This document shows positions 1 through 12,700 of a DNA stretch of 64,000 nt, piece by piece. The notes beneath the pieces are model-generated. The model had not been told where the DNA came from. It worked only from the letters and a program-made list of their open reading frames with translations, and did not search any database. The DNA comes from Alopecurus myosuroides (Eukaryota; Streptophyta; Magnoliopsida; Poales; Poaceae), in contig CM054058.1 in assembly GCA_028641055.1 (NCBI GenBank), forward strand, positions 238,438,187 through 238,502,186, in the 5' to 3' direction. The stretch's first letter is position 1. Each line of letters begins with the position of its first letter. The translations under genes were made by a program, and so were the position numbers.

Positions 1-17
1 GCTGCAGGCCATTCATC

Positions 18-2672
18 ATGGGCAAGACTCGTGATGGAAAAGTTCCTATATTACCATCCAATACAAGAAGAGGTACAACTCTAAACATCTGTGTTGCTCT
101 TGATTCACCGCCTGTTATGAGTAAGTTTCTTACTCCACCACATGCTACACGTACTGTTACTTCTTCTGAGTTTGAGAATGTTTCTGATACTTTTGATGAT
201 GCTTCTACTGTGCTTGATGATACTGGTTCTCTAGGTCCTTTCCTAGATGCTACTATTGCGAAATCCAAACAAATTAAAAATGCTGAAATTTATGTTGAAA
301 ATATTGGTACACCTATTAATTCAACTGAGATTATTGATGATCTTGATGAAACCTATATTGAATTTAATGATGATTTTATTGAAGAAGCTCGTGCTACTAC
401 TGGTGCAAGTGCTCTTAAGAGTCTTCTTGCAAGACATGTTGTGAAATATAAATCTTCTCTTGATGCTAAGTTTGCCACATCTCCCATACACATTATACAC
501 AAGGATTATGATTTCTCTTTAGATTTATCTTATATATCTGTTGTTGAGAAGGAACCTTTTTGTGGAACTCAAGGTAAAAGTGCTATGGAACACATGAATG
601 AGCTTTCATCTTTGAGTAGTTTATTTTCTGATGATACTAAGCTGCGTACTTATTTTGTTTCCAAGATCTTCCCTTTCTCATTGAAAGATGAAGCTAAAAT
701 TTAGTTTAACAATTTGTCACCTGGATCTATTACTGATCCTATGGATTTGGTTAATGCTTTCTTTCAAAAATATTTTCCTGCTAGTGCCCAACATGTTGTT
801 GTGCATGACATCTTTAACTTTAAGCAAATTGAAGGAGAAAAATTGCCCGAATCTTGGACAAGGTTTTGTTATTTGATAAGAGCTAGCCCTGGATATCCAT
901 TACGTAAAAATGAGCTCCTAGATATATTTTATAATGGGCTAACTGTTGAATCTAGGACATACCTAGATAGTTGTGCTGGTTGTGTTTTTAGGAAAAGAAC
1001 TCCAGAAGAAGCTGAGGAATTAATGGCTAAAATAGCCAAAAATAATTATGATTGGAATATACCTGATCCTACACCTACACCAGAGCCAACAACAATAACC
1101 ACACCCAAGAAGAGAGGGATGATTGAATTAAATGATAAAGAGATGAAGGAAGCCAAGAAATCTCTTCAAGAGAGAGGTATTAAATCTAAAGATGTGAAGA
1201 ATTTATCTCCTATAGAAGAATTATGTAAGCCTATTCTTCATCCATCAACTGTTTAGGTACACTCTCTCCAATACTTTGATAATAGAGATATTCCTTACTC
1301 TAAACCAATTGATCAATGCTTAGATGAATTTGATAATTATGTTGTTAAGCAAGACAACTTTAATATGAGAATGCAAAACCATCAGATGGAAAACTCTAGA
1401 GCTATTTATAATTTGCATGGTATTATTGAGAGATCCTCTAATGATGTTAAAATGCTTGTTAAACATTTTCAAATGGTTCAAACTTAAATTGATCAAATTA
1501 CTAAAGTGACAAAAGATATGCTAGCTAATGCTTCTAGAGATAAACATGTTTGTGAAATAATTACTAGAAGTGGTGTTTCTACTCAGGACCCCTTGTATTC
1601 TGAAGGACATCCTGAAAGAATTGAACAAGTTTCTCAGCAACCTAAAAACAATAGTTATCCTTCTAAGAAAAAGAAGAAGAGACATAAAAATGTTGTAGAA
1701 TATCCTGAACCTGCTAAAGATCCTAATAGTATATCTATTTCCGATGCTGAAACTGAAAGTGGTAATGACAAAAATGATGCTTCTTATAAAGAAGAACCTG
1801 TAGCTGAACCTGAAAAGCAAACTAAAACTGCAAACTATACTAAGGAGGATTTCATTTCTAATAAACATGGTAATGAAAGAGAGCCTTGGGTACAAAAAGC
1901 AATGCCTTTTCCTAATAAGAAACACAAATCAAAGGAAGAAGAACATTATAACAAGTTTTGTGAGTGGATGGAACCTCTGTTTTTGCAAATCCCTTTGACT
2001 GATGCTATTAAACTGCCTCCTTATTGTAAATATATGAAAGATATTGTCTGTAACAAAAGGAAAATTCCTAATGAGAAAATTTCCACTATGCTTGCTAATT
2101 ATTCTTTCAATGGCAAGGTTCCAAAGAAGCTTGGAGATCCTGGTATTCCTACTATCCCTTGTTCTATTAAAAATAATTATGTTAGAACTGCTTTATGTGA
2201 CTTGGGAGCTGGAGTTAGTGTTATGCCTTTCTCTCTTTATAAGAGGCTCTCTCTTGAAAAATTGATACACACCGATATATCTTTGCAAATGGCTGATAAA
2301 TCTACTACTATTCATGTTGGTATATGTGGGAATGTTCCTGTTCAAGTTGCTACTAATTGTTTGATATTAATTGACTTTGTTGTGTTGGAAATGCATGAAG
2401 ATGATAATATGTCTATTATTCTTGGGAGACCTTTTCTTAACACTGCAGGGGCTGTTATTGATTGCAACCAAGGAAAAGTAACTTTTAATGTTAATTATAA
2501 AGAGCATATTGTTTATTTTCCCAAGAAGATTGATAAAAGATATGGTTTAAATTTAATTGAAAATATTGAAACCATCAAGATTGGAGAATTTTGTTGCCCC
2601 ATTCCAGTACCACCAAAAGAATATGAAATTATTATGATTGGGACTATGTCCATCAAGCCTGAGGTAACATAA
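18..2672 (+). pseudogene. gag-protease polyprotein of Athila-type element, three nonsense codons
   Basis: One reading frame runs from the ATG at 18 to the stop at 2672, broken only by in-frame stops at 702-704 (TAG), 1254-1256 (TAG) and 1485-1487 (TAA). The Gag part includes a retrotransposon gag core around 620-1060 with the motifs ESWTRFCYLI and YNGLTVESRTYLDS. A charged, lysine-rich linker follows (about 1640-1950). The aspartic protease domain near 2180-2480 shows ALCDLGAGVSVMPFSLY (active-site Asp-Leu-Gly type) and IILGRPFLNTAG. All three stops are explained by single C-to-T or G-to-A transitions of Gln or Trp codons. The protein would form virus-like particles and process Gag. No polymerase domain follows, and the frame simply ends before a pyrimidine-rich spacer. 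Confidence 0.85.
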
Positions 2673-3611
2673 TTATTTAGTGATTAGGAAAGTTTTGCTT
2701 CATATAAAAATTGTTCTCGTAACAAGACGTGATCACCCTTGTTAACAAAATGATTTTGAATGAAGAGGACAATGTTTTCACCTTCCCAATTATGTTTTCA
2801 CCATGTTTACTTCTGTTATCACATTGGTACTTTAGTACAATCATGTTTTCCATCATCCTTATTCATCTTTTCATCCTGATTACTGTGGTTATACATGTTT
2901 TCACCACCCATACTTTTGTTTTCACCACTTCCACCTTTGTTTTATTTGGTTATTTTTCCATTGGGGTGTCATAGAACCTCTGTAGTTCTGGTTTTGGTTT
3001 TGTTTTCCACCTTTTCACTTTTTTTCTGGTTTTTATTAATTATTAAGATTCTGGAAATACCTCAAAAATAAAATTTCTCGAAAAATTCCAGAAAAATTAC
3101 AATAAATTTTTACGTAAAAAATGAGGTCGGGAGCCACCTGGGAGGCCCCAGGGGGACCCACCAGCCAGGCACACCATGGGGTGGCGCGGCCAGCCCCTGG
3201 TGGCGCCAGCACATGGTGTAGGCCCCCTTGGCCCCCCACTAACTCTCTCCACTGCCAAAGTTCCTTCTCTCACCTCCCAAACTCAACACATTTCCTGGAA
3301 CCTGAGTTCTTGCTATTCTTCCTCGAGATTTTTCGATATGTTTGCTCAACCCATCATTTGTGCGGAAATTTGGTGCATTTGCTCTCCGGTATGTGACTCT
3401 TCCGATTGTCCAAGTAGAATTTTGTTTAGTGGATTATTTCTTGAGTATTTTGGTACTGTAGGTGACAGCTTATGTGAGATTTCATGCTTGATTTGAGTAT
3501 GAATAATGTAGTTTTGATGCATTTTTAGCTCTACTTTAAGTCCCTATGGTAGTTTCCACCTTATAGTTGCTTGAAATTAATTTTTGTGATGATGGTTGAA
3601 AAATTTCAGAG
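2673..3611 (+). other. Untranslated spacer with pyrimidine-rich tract and GC-rich island
   Basis: No credible coding sequence is seen. Positions 2760-3030 are rich in repeats of the TTTTCACC type. Positions 3120-3240 form an abrupt GC-rich island containing GGTGGCGCGGCC and GGTGGCGCC, resembling the GC-rich part of the LTRs at 24650-24720 and 45030-45090. The rest is AT-rich and leads to the second open reading frame of the element. Confidence 0.6.
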
Positions 3612-4578
3612 ATGGATAGTCATAATTTTGGAGAGATATTTAGGAGTGATGCTCCTAGGAGGACAAGGCCCTCACGCTCATCCACTTTAGTGAGGCCATC
3701 ATATAAGGAAGACCTTATTGCACCTAATATCAATGATGCGGGAGGTGATGGTATCCCTAATCCCTCTAGCTTTCCTTGTGTTACATTTCTAAGAAGTGCA
3801 TGTATGTTAGATGACTTTTTGATGCTTATTGAAAGAGTTGGTTTAACCAGCTACATGGAGGATGAAAGCCTTTAGTATGCCGCTCTCACAATTTTTTTTG
3901 TTGAGGGTTTTAAATTTCAGAACACACAATTCGGTCCCACTGTTGCCTTCAAGTTATATATAGTTCCTTTTCTTTTCCCTTGGAGACTTTTTGTACCATT
4001 GATGTATCAACGCTTTCGGGACAACGTACATGTTTCAGGATAAACCCGCAGATCTCGTGGCACTCTACCGAGAAATCACCAACGATGATGGTCGCTCGCC
4101 CCAGCGTGAAGATAAGGAACATTCAACTTCCTGCCCTTAGATATTTTACTTACTATCTTGCTACTAATATTCTTGGTAGGGGGAACACTAGCAACATTTC
4201 TAGTTACCACCTTGCTTTCATTGATGATGCGCTTAACCGTAGCAAGAAGTACAACCTTGGTGCACTTGTTGCACGCCGCCATATAGAGTTTTATGTATGG
4301 ATGGAGATGAGCGGAAAGTTATTTTTTCGCAACCTATTTTGTTCAAATTTGACAGGTCACCATGATCGCGCTCCAAGCAGGAGATAGACGAGCATCTGAG
4401 CACTATGGAGTTTTACATGCAACAGGAGAGGCGAGACACGCCTCCCGAGGACCACAACACGCAGTACACCGGCGCGTCCTCGAGCACATATCAGGAGGAG
4501 GGTTCCTCCTCAGCATACTACGGGGGCGCCACCTCATGGTCCCCTTGGGGATTATCTCCACTTAGGCCAAAAGCCTAA
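3612..4578 (+). pseudogene. Second ORF of Athila-type element (ATHILA ORF-1-like), broken
   Basis: The reading starts at ATG 3612 (MDSHNFGEIF...) and is stopped at 3873-3875. It continues with frame changes through a stretch at about 4080-4290 that reads VKIRNIQLPALRYFTYYL and then NILGRGNTSNISSYHL. That stretch resembles the protein of unknown function found downstream of gag in grass Athila-type elements (ATHILA ORF-1 type, from memory). A last segment, about 4350-4578, is rich in Glu, Gln and Ser and ends PLRPKA-stop at 4576-4578. Several stops and at least two frameshifts make it non-functional. The stop codon overlaps a polypurine-tract-like motif. No function can be assigned from the sequence. 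Confidence 0.55.
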
Positions 4579-4590
4579 GCTTGGGGGGAG
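4575..4590 (+). other. Internal polypurine-tract-like motif
   Basis: The 16 bases CTAAGCTTGGGGGGAG are identical to those just before the 3' LTR of the same element at 24407-24422. Here they overlap the stop codon of the second open reading frame, about 1.9 kb upstream of the 3' LTR in the uninterrupted element. A second plus-strand primer (central polypurine tract) is possible but unproven. Confidence 0.5.
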
Positions 4591-5518
4591 GTATACCGAC
4601 ATCTGTAGCATCCTACTTTTTAGCAAAAGTGAAATACATGTGTTAGTGTGCTAGTCCCTAGATCAACTGCTAGCACCACAGTACAAAATGAAATACCATG
4701 CAAATGCATCAAATTCTATTACATCGCAAGATCCAATCTTTACAAAATAGTATTACAACTTGCATAGTCTTAGAAGACTAGCAGTAAACAAATTTATACA
4801 GCGGAAAACATGAATAACATTGAGCCCATCTTCTTCATGTGCCACAGGCAAAACATGTTGGCGATAGTCTCGAGATCCTAAACGAAATCCTCACTCGTCT
4901 TCAAAAATATCTGCAATATGGAATATGCAGCCACAAGGGAGTCAATACAATTTAATGTATTGGCAAGTAACACTATGGTGGATATAAATGGCAAAACTAA
5001 TACTACATGCTCATTTGGCTGAGTGGAGTTTTGGCTAAGTTTGCATAAAGCCAGTTTTCTCCTATCACTTTTGTAAAACAAACTTTTCGTTTCAAAGGGT
5101 GGCAACATTGGATTAAGATCCAAGCACCACAAATACTGTTCACTTGGTCAAATTTTACTTATTGAAAATGGTGATGTGATTCTTCCGTCCTTCCTTGTCC
5201 AGCTGCTCATAGAAGTCCATAACCGGGGACACGGCTAAGATCTTAGTTTGTTGACTCTGCAGAGCTTGTGCACTTTCACCTTCAGACTCAACTCAACCCA
5301 GACATCCTATACACCCTGAGTGCATTAAGGAAAGGAGAAGAATCAAGACGAGATCTTTCAGAAGCAATAATCCAACCCAATGGCAAGACCCGTTCCACCT
5401 ATAATTATGCTACATCTTCTTGTCAAGCCTGGGCTGAACCCTCACAACTTACTTGATCAAGACAGAGCCCATATGACCAAAGGCTGCACTGGAAGCAATC
5501 TAAACTTGGGGAACATCA

Positions 5519-8500
5519 TAATCACTTTGTTCCTGGGTGGCATTCCTCAAGTGAACAACCCCTCGGGGAGACACTCAACTCTCATCAGCCAAACAACCAA
5601 ATCCACCCAGGTGGTTCATTGAAGTTGTTACTTAGAATTTTTCTACAACATCAAGTAAAAATCATTTGCATAGCATCTATCAAGTTCTAAGGCTATAAAT
5701 AACAAGGATAAAAGAGATGCCTACACACTACTAGGATAATAGCATAGCATAATATAACTTAGTAAAATTTCCTATCATGCATGCTACTCAAAATCAACTA
5801 ATGCATAGAGAAAATAATGGGTAGTTGATGGTGTGTTACTTTCCTTGTTGAAGTTGGTGAAGATATCACACTCTCTTCACAAAGGATCGTTGCTCTCCGT
5901 ACAATCTACTCATTGAAAACACAATAACAAAGTAAACAAGCATTCTACCAAACAATCATACAAGTGAAGAAACATACAAAGCAACAATCATGGAAAAAGG
6001 GATGTAACCAAGTTGGCTAGGACAAGGTCTAGGGTTTGAGTTTTGAAAGATTCATTCTATAATGGTTCAATACATTGGAAAGGACTAGGTTGAGTTTGTA
6101 GAAACTAACTTTATTACAACCATACTTGTCAAGGAAGTTTCAATAGTTCACCAAAGTGATCTAACTATCTCAACTATTGTAAACACATAAACAATGTTTA
6201 GCACTTAGTTGTTTTCATCAAAACATTGAGTACTCTAAGTTAATCTTTCCATCTGGTTTAGGGTAGGTCTGTTCAACTAACTTACTAACAATAGAGAAAC
6301 CATATAAAGTCTTGGGATTTTCTATTTGGGTCATGGTTGGGCAAAAGCAACTTGTTATTATTCAACTTGTATGAATTGCTTCAAGTCCTCATGTGATTGC
6401 CTTCTTGAAGATCAACATCATGCCCCTTCCTTGGTTGGTTCTTCCTTGGTCTGTGATAGTCTTCATGGTTTTCTCACTAGTTGTGTTCCCAAGTGGTGTG
6501 GTCACAGACTAAGTGGTTTTATTTAACAAATGTGAAAATATCACTAAGTCAAAATAGAGAGAAATGAGACAAGAGGATAGAATGGAGGTGTAGTCTTCTT
6601 CTTCATTTCTGCATGTACTTGCACTTGATGGAGTATGCTTCAGATTGTTGTGGAGCCTAAGTCTTTTTTATAGTGGTGTGAAACATGGTGTGTGATAACA
6701 TGGCCTAAAATACATGGCTATGCTCATATGGGTCCAAAATTCTATGGCACTGGTTTCTATGAGTAAGGTGCCATATGGAGCAACATTGCTTAAATAAAAC
6801 ATGGTTAAAATTATTTATAGAATTTAAACTAAGTCAAAATTTGCTCAAATGGCCATATAATTCTAAAACAATTCTAAAATTGTTCAAATAATATTTTGGG
6901 CTTATGGATCTGCTAGTTGTAACATCCCAAGTATGAAGAATAGCCATTAGAATGTTTTGCTCCCTGTTATTTTATGTTTTGCATCATGGCATCATGTTGA
7001 TTGCAATTGTTTTGCTTGTTTTCCTTTTGTTTTCCTCTGTTTTCATTTGTTTTCCAACTGTTTTCATTTGTTTTCCTTTGTTTTCTATTTGAATTTCAAA
7101 CCAAAATTCAAACCCTTTGTTTCATCCTTGTGATGTTACAATTTCCAAAATGATATTTCAAATAAAACAATTGTTTGTTTCCATTAAAGTGTGATTCCAA
7201 AACTATTGTTTTGTTCTATCAAAAATTCATTTAATATCAAACCCTTCTCAAATTCAATTATGTTTTTCTTCCAAACAACAACCATGTTGAAATTATGAAA
7301 ATTGCAGAATAAAACAATCATTTGTTTCCATAAGGTTCAACCATTAAAATTATGGCTTTTAATAATTTAATTAATCCAAACTTAATTCAATTGTTATTTC
7401 AAATTCAAATCAAAAACATCAAACAGCACCATTTTCAAATTGTAAAAATAACCAAAACAAATGTGCTCATTTGTTTCCAATTAAAGTTATTTGGGTCACC
7501 CTATTTAAAATTTGGTTTCAATAATCATTTTAATACTTAAATCATCCAAATATGAATTAATTCCAAATCAGCACCCCAATTGGATTTATGAAAATTTCAA
7601 AAACATTTCAACCCTTTGTTCTATTTAAATCAATAGGGTTCACCCTATTAAAATTGTTTTTTTCAATAATGATCACCTCGTAAGCAAATTCTTTCAAAAT
7701 TTGAATTAAATCACAAATAACAATTTAGATTTGAACTTTTGAAAAAACCAACTTGGCAAATGATTGTTTTTTACTTAATAGACTCACCCAAAATTTCTCC
7801 AATTTTCCTAACTCCCAAAACCCCTCTTTTCTTCTCTAATTCGTTTCAGCAAAAAAAAAATAATAAAACCGAAGCAATTAATAAAAAGAACCAGAGAGAG
7901 CACCACCAGGCCCAGTTTTTTCCCCCAGCCCACTTTCCTTCTGGCCCATACCCCTTCACGGCTTGTCTTCTTCCTCGTGCGTACGGCTGCACATCCAGGC
8001 ACACCACGTGGTTCAGAGAACAGAGCACCAACGGCTGTGCCTCCTCTCCCCCCTCCATAAGAACTCCACCCCGGTGCCCTAGCCCTGCCCTAAGCCCTCT
8101 CCCTCACCAGCCGCCGCCATCTTCCCTTTCCTTCCACTTCTTCCCTCTGCTCTCTGTATTTTGCCTGTCTCTGTACCACCCGAAAATTCACCTCCTTGCC
8201 GCCGGTGATCGCCGCCTTAGACTTCCCCTCCGGCCGCCGCGACATCGGGAATGGAAACGCCGCGGCACGGGCTCCCTTCTCCCCCCCTCGGCTTGGGCGG
8301 GGACGCACCGTGCCGCCGCCGCCATCGCCGACATGCCGCCGGCCAAGCCCCTGCTGCCCCGACCTGAACCCGTCCGCCTCCTCTGCTCTTCTCCAATCGA
8401 GATATACGACGACGTTGAGACCGACGATACTTACGACACCCCTTCTAAGGAGTTAGCTCAGTACCAGGCTACTGGGTTTTGCAGGCAAGTTATCACTCAC

Positions 8501-9772
8501 ATGAACCATCGTGTTCCTTTCAACATTGGTTACCGATACTTTCCGTTGTCTATTCTGCTAGCCCTATGATTAGTTGCTTCTGTTACGAACCTATCACATG
8601 TATCCTTTAACCCTGATATTGCCTCACCTCCATACCTATAACCATTGCTTGTTGCCCGTGTCTTACTAGCATGCCTAGGTTGTTTTGCTCGAGTTGTTAC
8701 CCGTTACTTTCTGTTACTATATTTCTATTATGTTCTGGGGGCTCGATGTTTAATCAATCAATCATGCTAATGCTATTATCAATAATAAATTTGATGATAA
8801 GGCACCGGCAGGAGGCCCTTTGTGGTTTTGAGGCTTGCTAGTGTCGACCCTAATAGGAAAAGGGTCTTGTCTACTGATCCCATGATGAGCGCACTACCCG
8901 CATGTGGAAGCGAGTATGGCGCCCCCCTCAATTTGACTCGATTCGCATCTCGTCCAAATCTCCTCATCTAGTTCGGGTTTTCCATTTGCTGCATGCATGA
9001 TCTTGCGAGCCCTTGGTACCCGGGTGGAACTTTCGTAGTCGGCATATAGGGGGGACACGTTCTTAGAGTGCTATGAGGGTCCATTTTCTTCTGGGCTCGA
9101 TTAGCCGTGCGCCCAAGGTGCTTTGGGCTTGATGCGAAGAAGAGTTGAGTTGTGTTGAGTGCCCCGCTTGGTGGGAGGCATCCCATCTGGCGGGTTATTC
9201 ATACGTGTACGGCCAAATTGGTGCAACCCTGCAGGGATAATCTTCTCGAGAAGCCGTGTTTTCCGCGGTTATGGATTACTTGGTGAAAGTACTGGCTAAC
9301 AAGTACTCAGGACAACTTAAACCTAATGATTAACAACCTTACACCCAATGGTTAACAACTTGACTAGTAATAGGCTTATTGACACAATAATATGAACCAT
9401 CATTAATTCAACTGTGTGAAGTTATCCTCGGATTGCTTCTTTGGATAAGGGGCGAGATCCAGGATGGGTTTGTTTGGAGTTAGTTGATAGGTTGGTTACG
9501 ATACACGATCTTATCTCCTTTCTTGTAGCCGAAGTGGTAGAAACTCTGTAGTTGTTTAGAGCAGCCAGTTGCAGCATCCTTTATATCCCCTTTCTTTCCG
9601 TTGACCCAAAGCATCTGTGCTTGGTGTTGACGGGTTACACTTTGGTGAACTGTGAGTCTTGCTTGCCAGTACGTTTATGTACTGACCCCTTTGGGGCTGT
9701 GGTTCCGCAGACCTACGTTTCCGAGGATCTACATGGTGGCTACTACGTGGAGTATGACGAGACTGCTGACGA
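5519..9772 (+). repeat. Tandem duplication, copy 1 (4254 bp)
   Basis: The segment starting TAATCACTTTGTTCC at 5519 runs through the outer LTR (5519-6917) into the solo LTR (6918-9772) and is followed directly by a second copy starting with the same bases at 9773. Copy 1 carries many one-base indels relative to copy 2 and to the independent LTR at 18157-22484, mostly at 6110-6790. Confidence 0.85.
8404..8569 (+). other. Conserved short reading frame inside chromovirus LTR
   Basis: Within a GC-rich part of the solo LTR an open frame continues through IYDDVETDDTYDT and SKELAQYQAT to a stop at 8567-8569; the same frame is in copy 2 (12662-12829). The diverged LTR at 54543-58801 has the corresponding frame on its minus strand at about 56379-56279, reading IDDDVETYEVYDT and SEELAQYQAT, with several third-position differences. 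The frame is part of a longer open stretch, but only this portion is comparable between the two LTRs. It could be a leader peptide or coding sequence, or simply conserved RNA; no function is assigned. Confidence 0.4.
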
Positions 9773-12700
9773 TAATCACTTTGTTCCTGGGTGGCATTCC
9801 TCAAGTGAACAACCCCTCGGGGAGACACTCAACTCTCATCAGCCAAACAACCAAATCCACCCAGGTGGTTCATTGAAGTTGTTACTTAGAATTTTTCTAC
9901 AACATCAAGTAAAAATCATTTGCATATCATCTATCAAGTTCTAAGGCTATAAATAACAAGGATAAAAGAGATGCCTACACACTACTAGGATAATAGCATA
10001 GCATAATATAACTTAGTAAAATTTCCTATCATGCATGCTACTCAAAATCAACTAATGCATAGAGAAAATAATGGGTAGTTGATGGTGTGTTACTTTCCTT
10101 GTTGAAGTTGGTGAAGATATCACACTCTCTTCACAAAGGATCGTTGCTCTCCGTACAATCTACTCATTGAAAACACAATAACAAAGTAAACAAGCATTCT
10201 ACCAAACAATCATACAAGTGAAGAAACATACAAAGCAACAATCATGGAAAAAGGGATGTAACCAAGTTGGCTAGGACAAGGTCAAGGTTTGAGTTTTGAA
10301 AGATTCATTCTATAATGGTTCAATACATTGGAAAGGACTAGGTTGAGTTTGTAGAAAACTAACTTTATTACAACCATACTTGTCAAGGAAGTTCCAAGAG
10401 TTCACCAAAGTGATCTAACTATCTCAACTATTGTAACACATAACAATGTTTAGCACTTAGTTGTTTTTCATCAAAACATTTGAGTACTCTAAGTTAATCT
10501 TTCCATTCTGGTTTAGGGTAGGTCTTGTTCAACTAACTTACTAACAATAGAGAAACCATATAAAGTCTTGGGATTTTCTATTTGGGTCAATGGTTGGGCA
10601 AAAGCAACTTGTTATTATTCAACTTGTATGAATTGCTTCTAGTCCTCATGTGATTGCCTTCTTGAAGATCATCATCATGCCCCTTCCTTGGTGTGGTTCT
10701 TCTCTTGGTCTTGATAGTCTTCATGGTTTTCTCACTAGTTGTTTCCCAAGTGGTGTGGTCACAACTAAGTGTTTTATTTAACAAATGTGAAAATATCACT
10801 AAGTCAAAATAGAGGAGAAATGAGACAAGAGGATAGAATGGGAGGTGTAGTCTTCTTCTTCATTTCTTCATGTACTTGCACTTGATGGAGTATGCTTCAG
10901 ATTGTTGTGGAGCCTAAGTCATTTTTTATATGGTGTGAAACATGTGTGTGATAACATGGCCTAAAATACATGGCTATGGCTCATATGGGTCCAAAATTCT
11001 ATGGCACTGGTTTCTATGGATTAAGGTTGCCATATGGAGCAACATTGCTTAAATAAAACATGTTAAAATTATTTATAGAATTTAAACTAAGTCAAAATTT
11101 GCTCAAATGGCCATATAATTCTAAAACAATTCTAAAATTGTTCAAATAATATTTTGGGCTTATGGATCTGCTAGTTGTAACATCCCAAGTATGAAGAATA
11201 GCCATTAGAATGTTTTGCTCCCTGTTATTGTATGTTTTGCATTATGGCATCATGTTGATAGCAATTATTTTGCTTGTTTTCCTTTTGTTTTCCTCTGTTT
11301 TCATTTGTTTTCCAACTGTTTTCATTTGTTTTCCTTTGTTTTCTATTTGAATTTCAAACCAAAATTCAAACCCTTTGTTTCATCCTTGTGATGTTACAAT
11401 TTCCAAAATGATATTTCAAATAAAACAATTGTTTGTTTCCATTAAAGTGTGATTCCAAAACTATTGTTTTGTTCTATCAAAAATTCATTTAATATCAAAC
11501 CCTTCTCAAATTCAATTATGTTTTTCTTCCAAACAACAACCATGTTGAAATTATGAAAATTGCAGAATAAAACAATCATTTGTTTCCATAAGGTTCAACC
11601 ATTAAAATTATGGCTTTTAATAATTTAATTAATCCAAACTTAATTCAATTGTTATTTCAAATTCAAATCAAAAACATCAAACAGCACCATTTTCAAATTG
11701 TAAAAATAACCAAAACAAATGTGCTCATTTGTTTCCAATTAAAGTTATTTGGGTCACCCTATTTAAAATTTGGTTTCAATAATCATTTTAATACTTAAAT
11801 CATCCAAATATGAATTAATTCCAAATCAGCACCCCAATTGGATTTATGAAAATTTCAAAAACATTTCAACCCTTTGTTCTATTTAAATCAATAGGGTTCA
11901 CCCTATTAAAATTGTTGTTTTCAATAATGATCACCTCGTAAGAAAATTCTTTCAAAATTTGAACTAAATCACAAATAACAATTTAGATTTGAACTTTTGA
12001 AAAAACCAACTTGGCAAATGATTGTTTTTGACTTAATAGACTCACCCAAAATTTCTCCAATTTTCCTAACTCCCAAAACCCCTCTTTTCTTCTCTAATTC
12101 ATTTCAGCAAAAAAATAATAATAAAACCGATGCAATTAATAAAAAGAACCAGAGAGAGAGCACCACCAGGCCCAGTTTTTTCCCCCAGCCCACTTTCCTT
12201 CTGGCCCATACCCCTTCACGGCTTGTCTTCTTCCTCGTGCGTACGGCTGCACATCTAGGCATACCACGTGGTTCAGAGAACAGAGCACCAACGGCTGTGC
12301 CTCCTCTCCCCCCTCCATAAGAACTCCACCCCGGTGCCCTAGCCCTGCCCTAAGCCCTCTCCCTCACCAGCCGCCGCCATCTTCCCTTTCCTTCCACTTC
12401 TTCCCTCTGCTCTCTGTATTTTGCCTGTCTCTGTACCACCCGAAAATTCACCTCCTTGCCGCCGGTGATCGCCGCCTTAGACTTCCCCTCCGGTCGCCGC
12501 GACACCGGGAATGGAAACGCCGCGGCACGGGCTCCCTTCTCCCCCCCTCGGCTTGGGCGGGGACGCACCGTGCCGCCGCCGCCATCGCCGACATGCCGCC
12601 GGCCAAGCCCCTGATGCCCCGACCTGAACCCGTCCGCCTCCTCTGCTCTTCTCCAATCGAGATATACGACGACGTTGAGACCGACGATACTTACGACACC

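Noticed and set aside
7739..8569. 276-codon plus-strand frame as a gene
   Set aside because: The first part is AT-rich LTR sequence that changes frame in the duplicate (11997-12320); only the end of the frame is comparable between LTRs, so only that part is noted.
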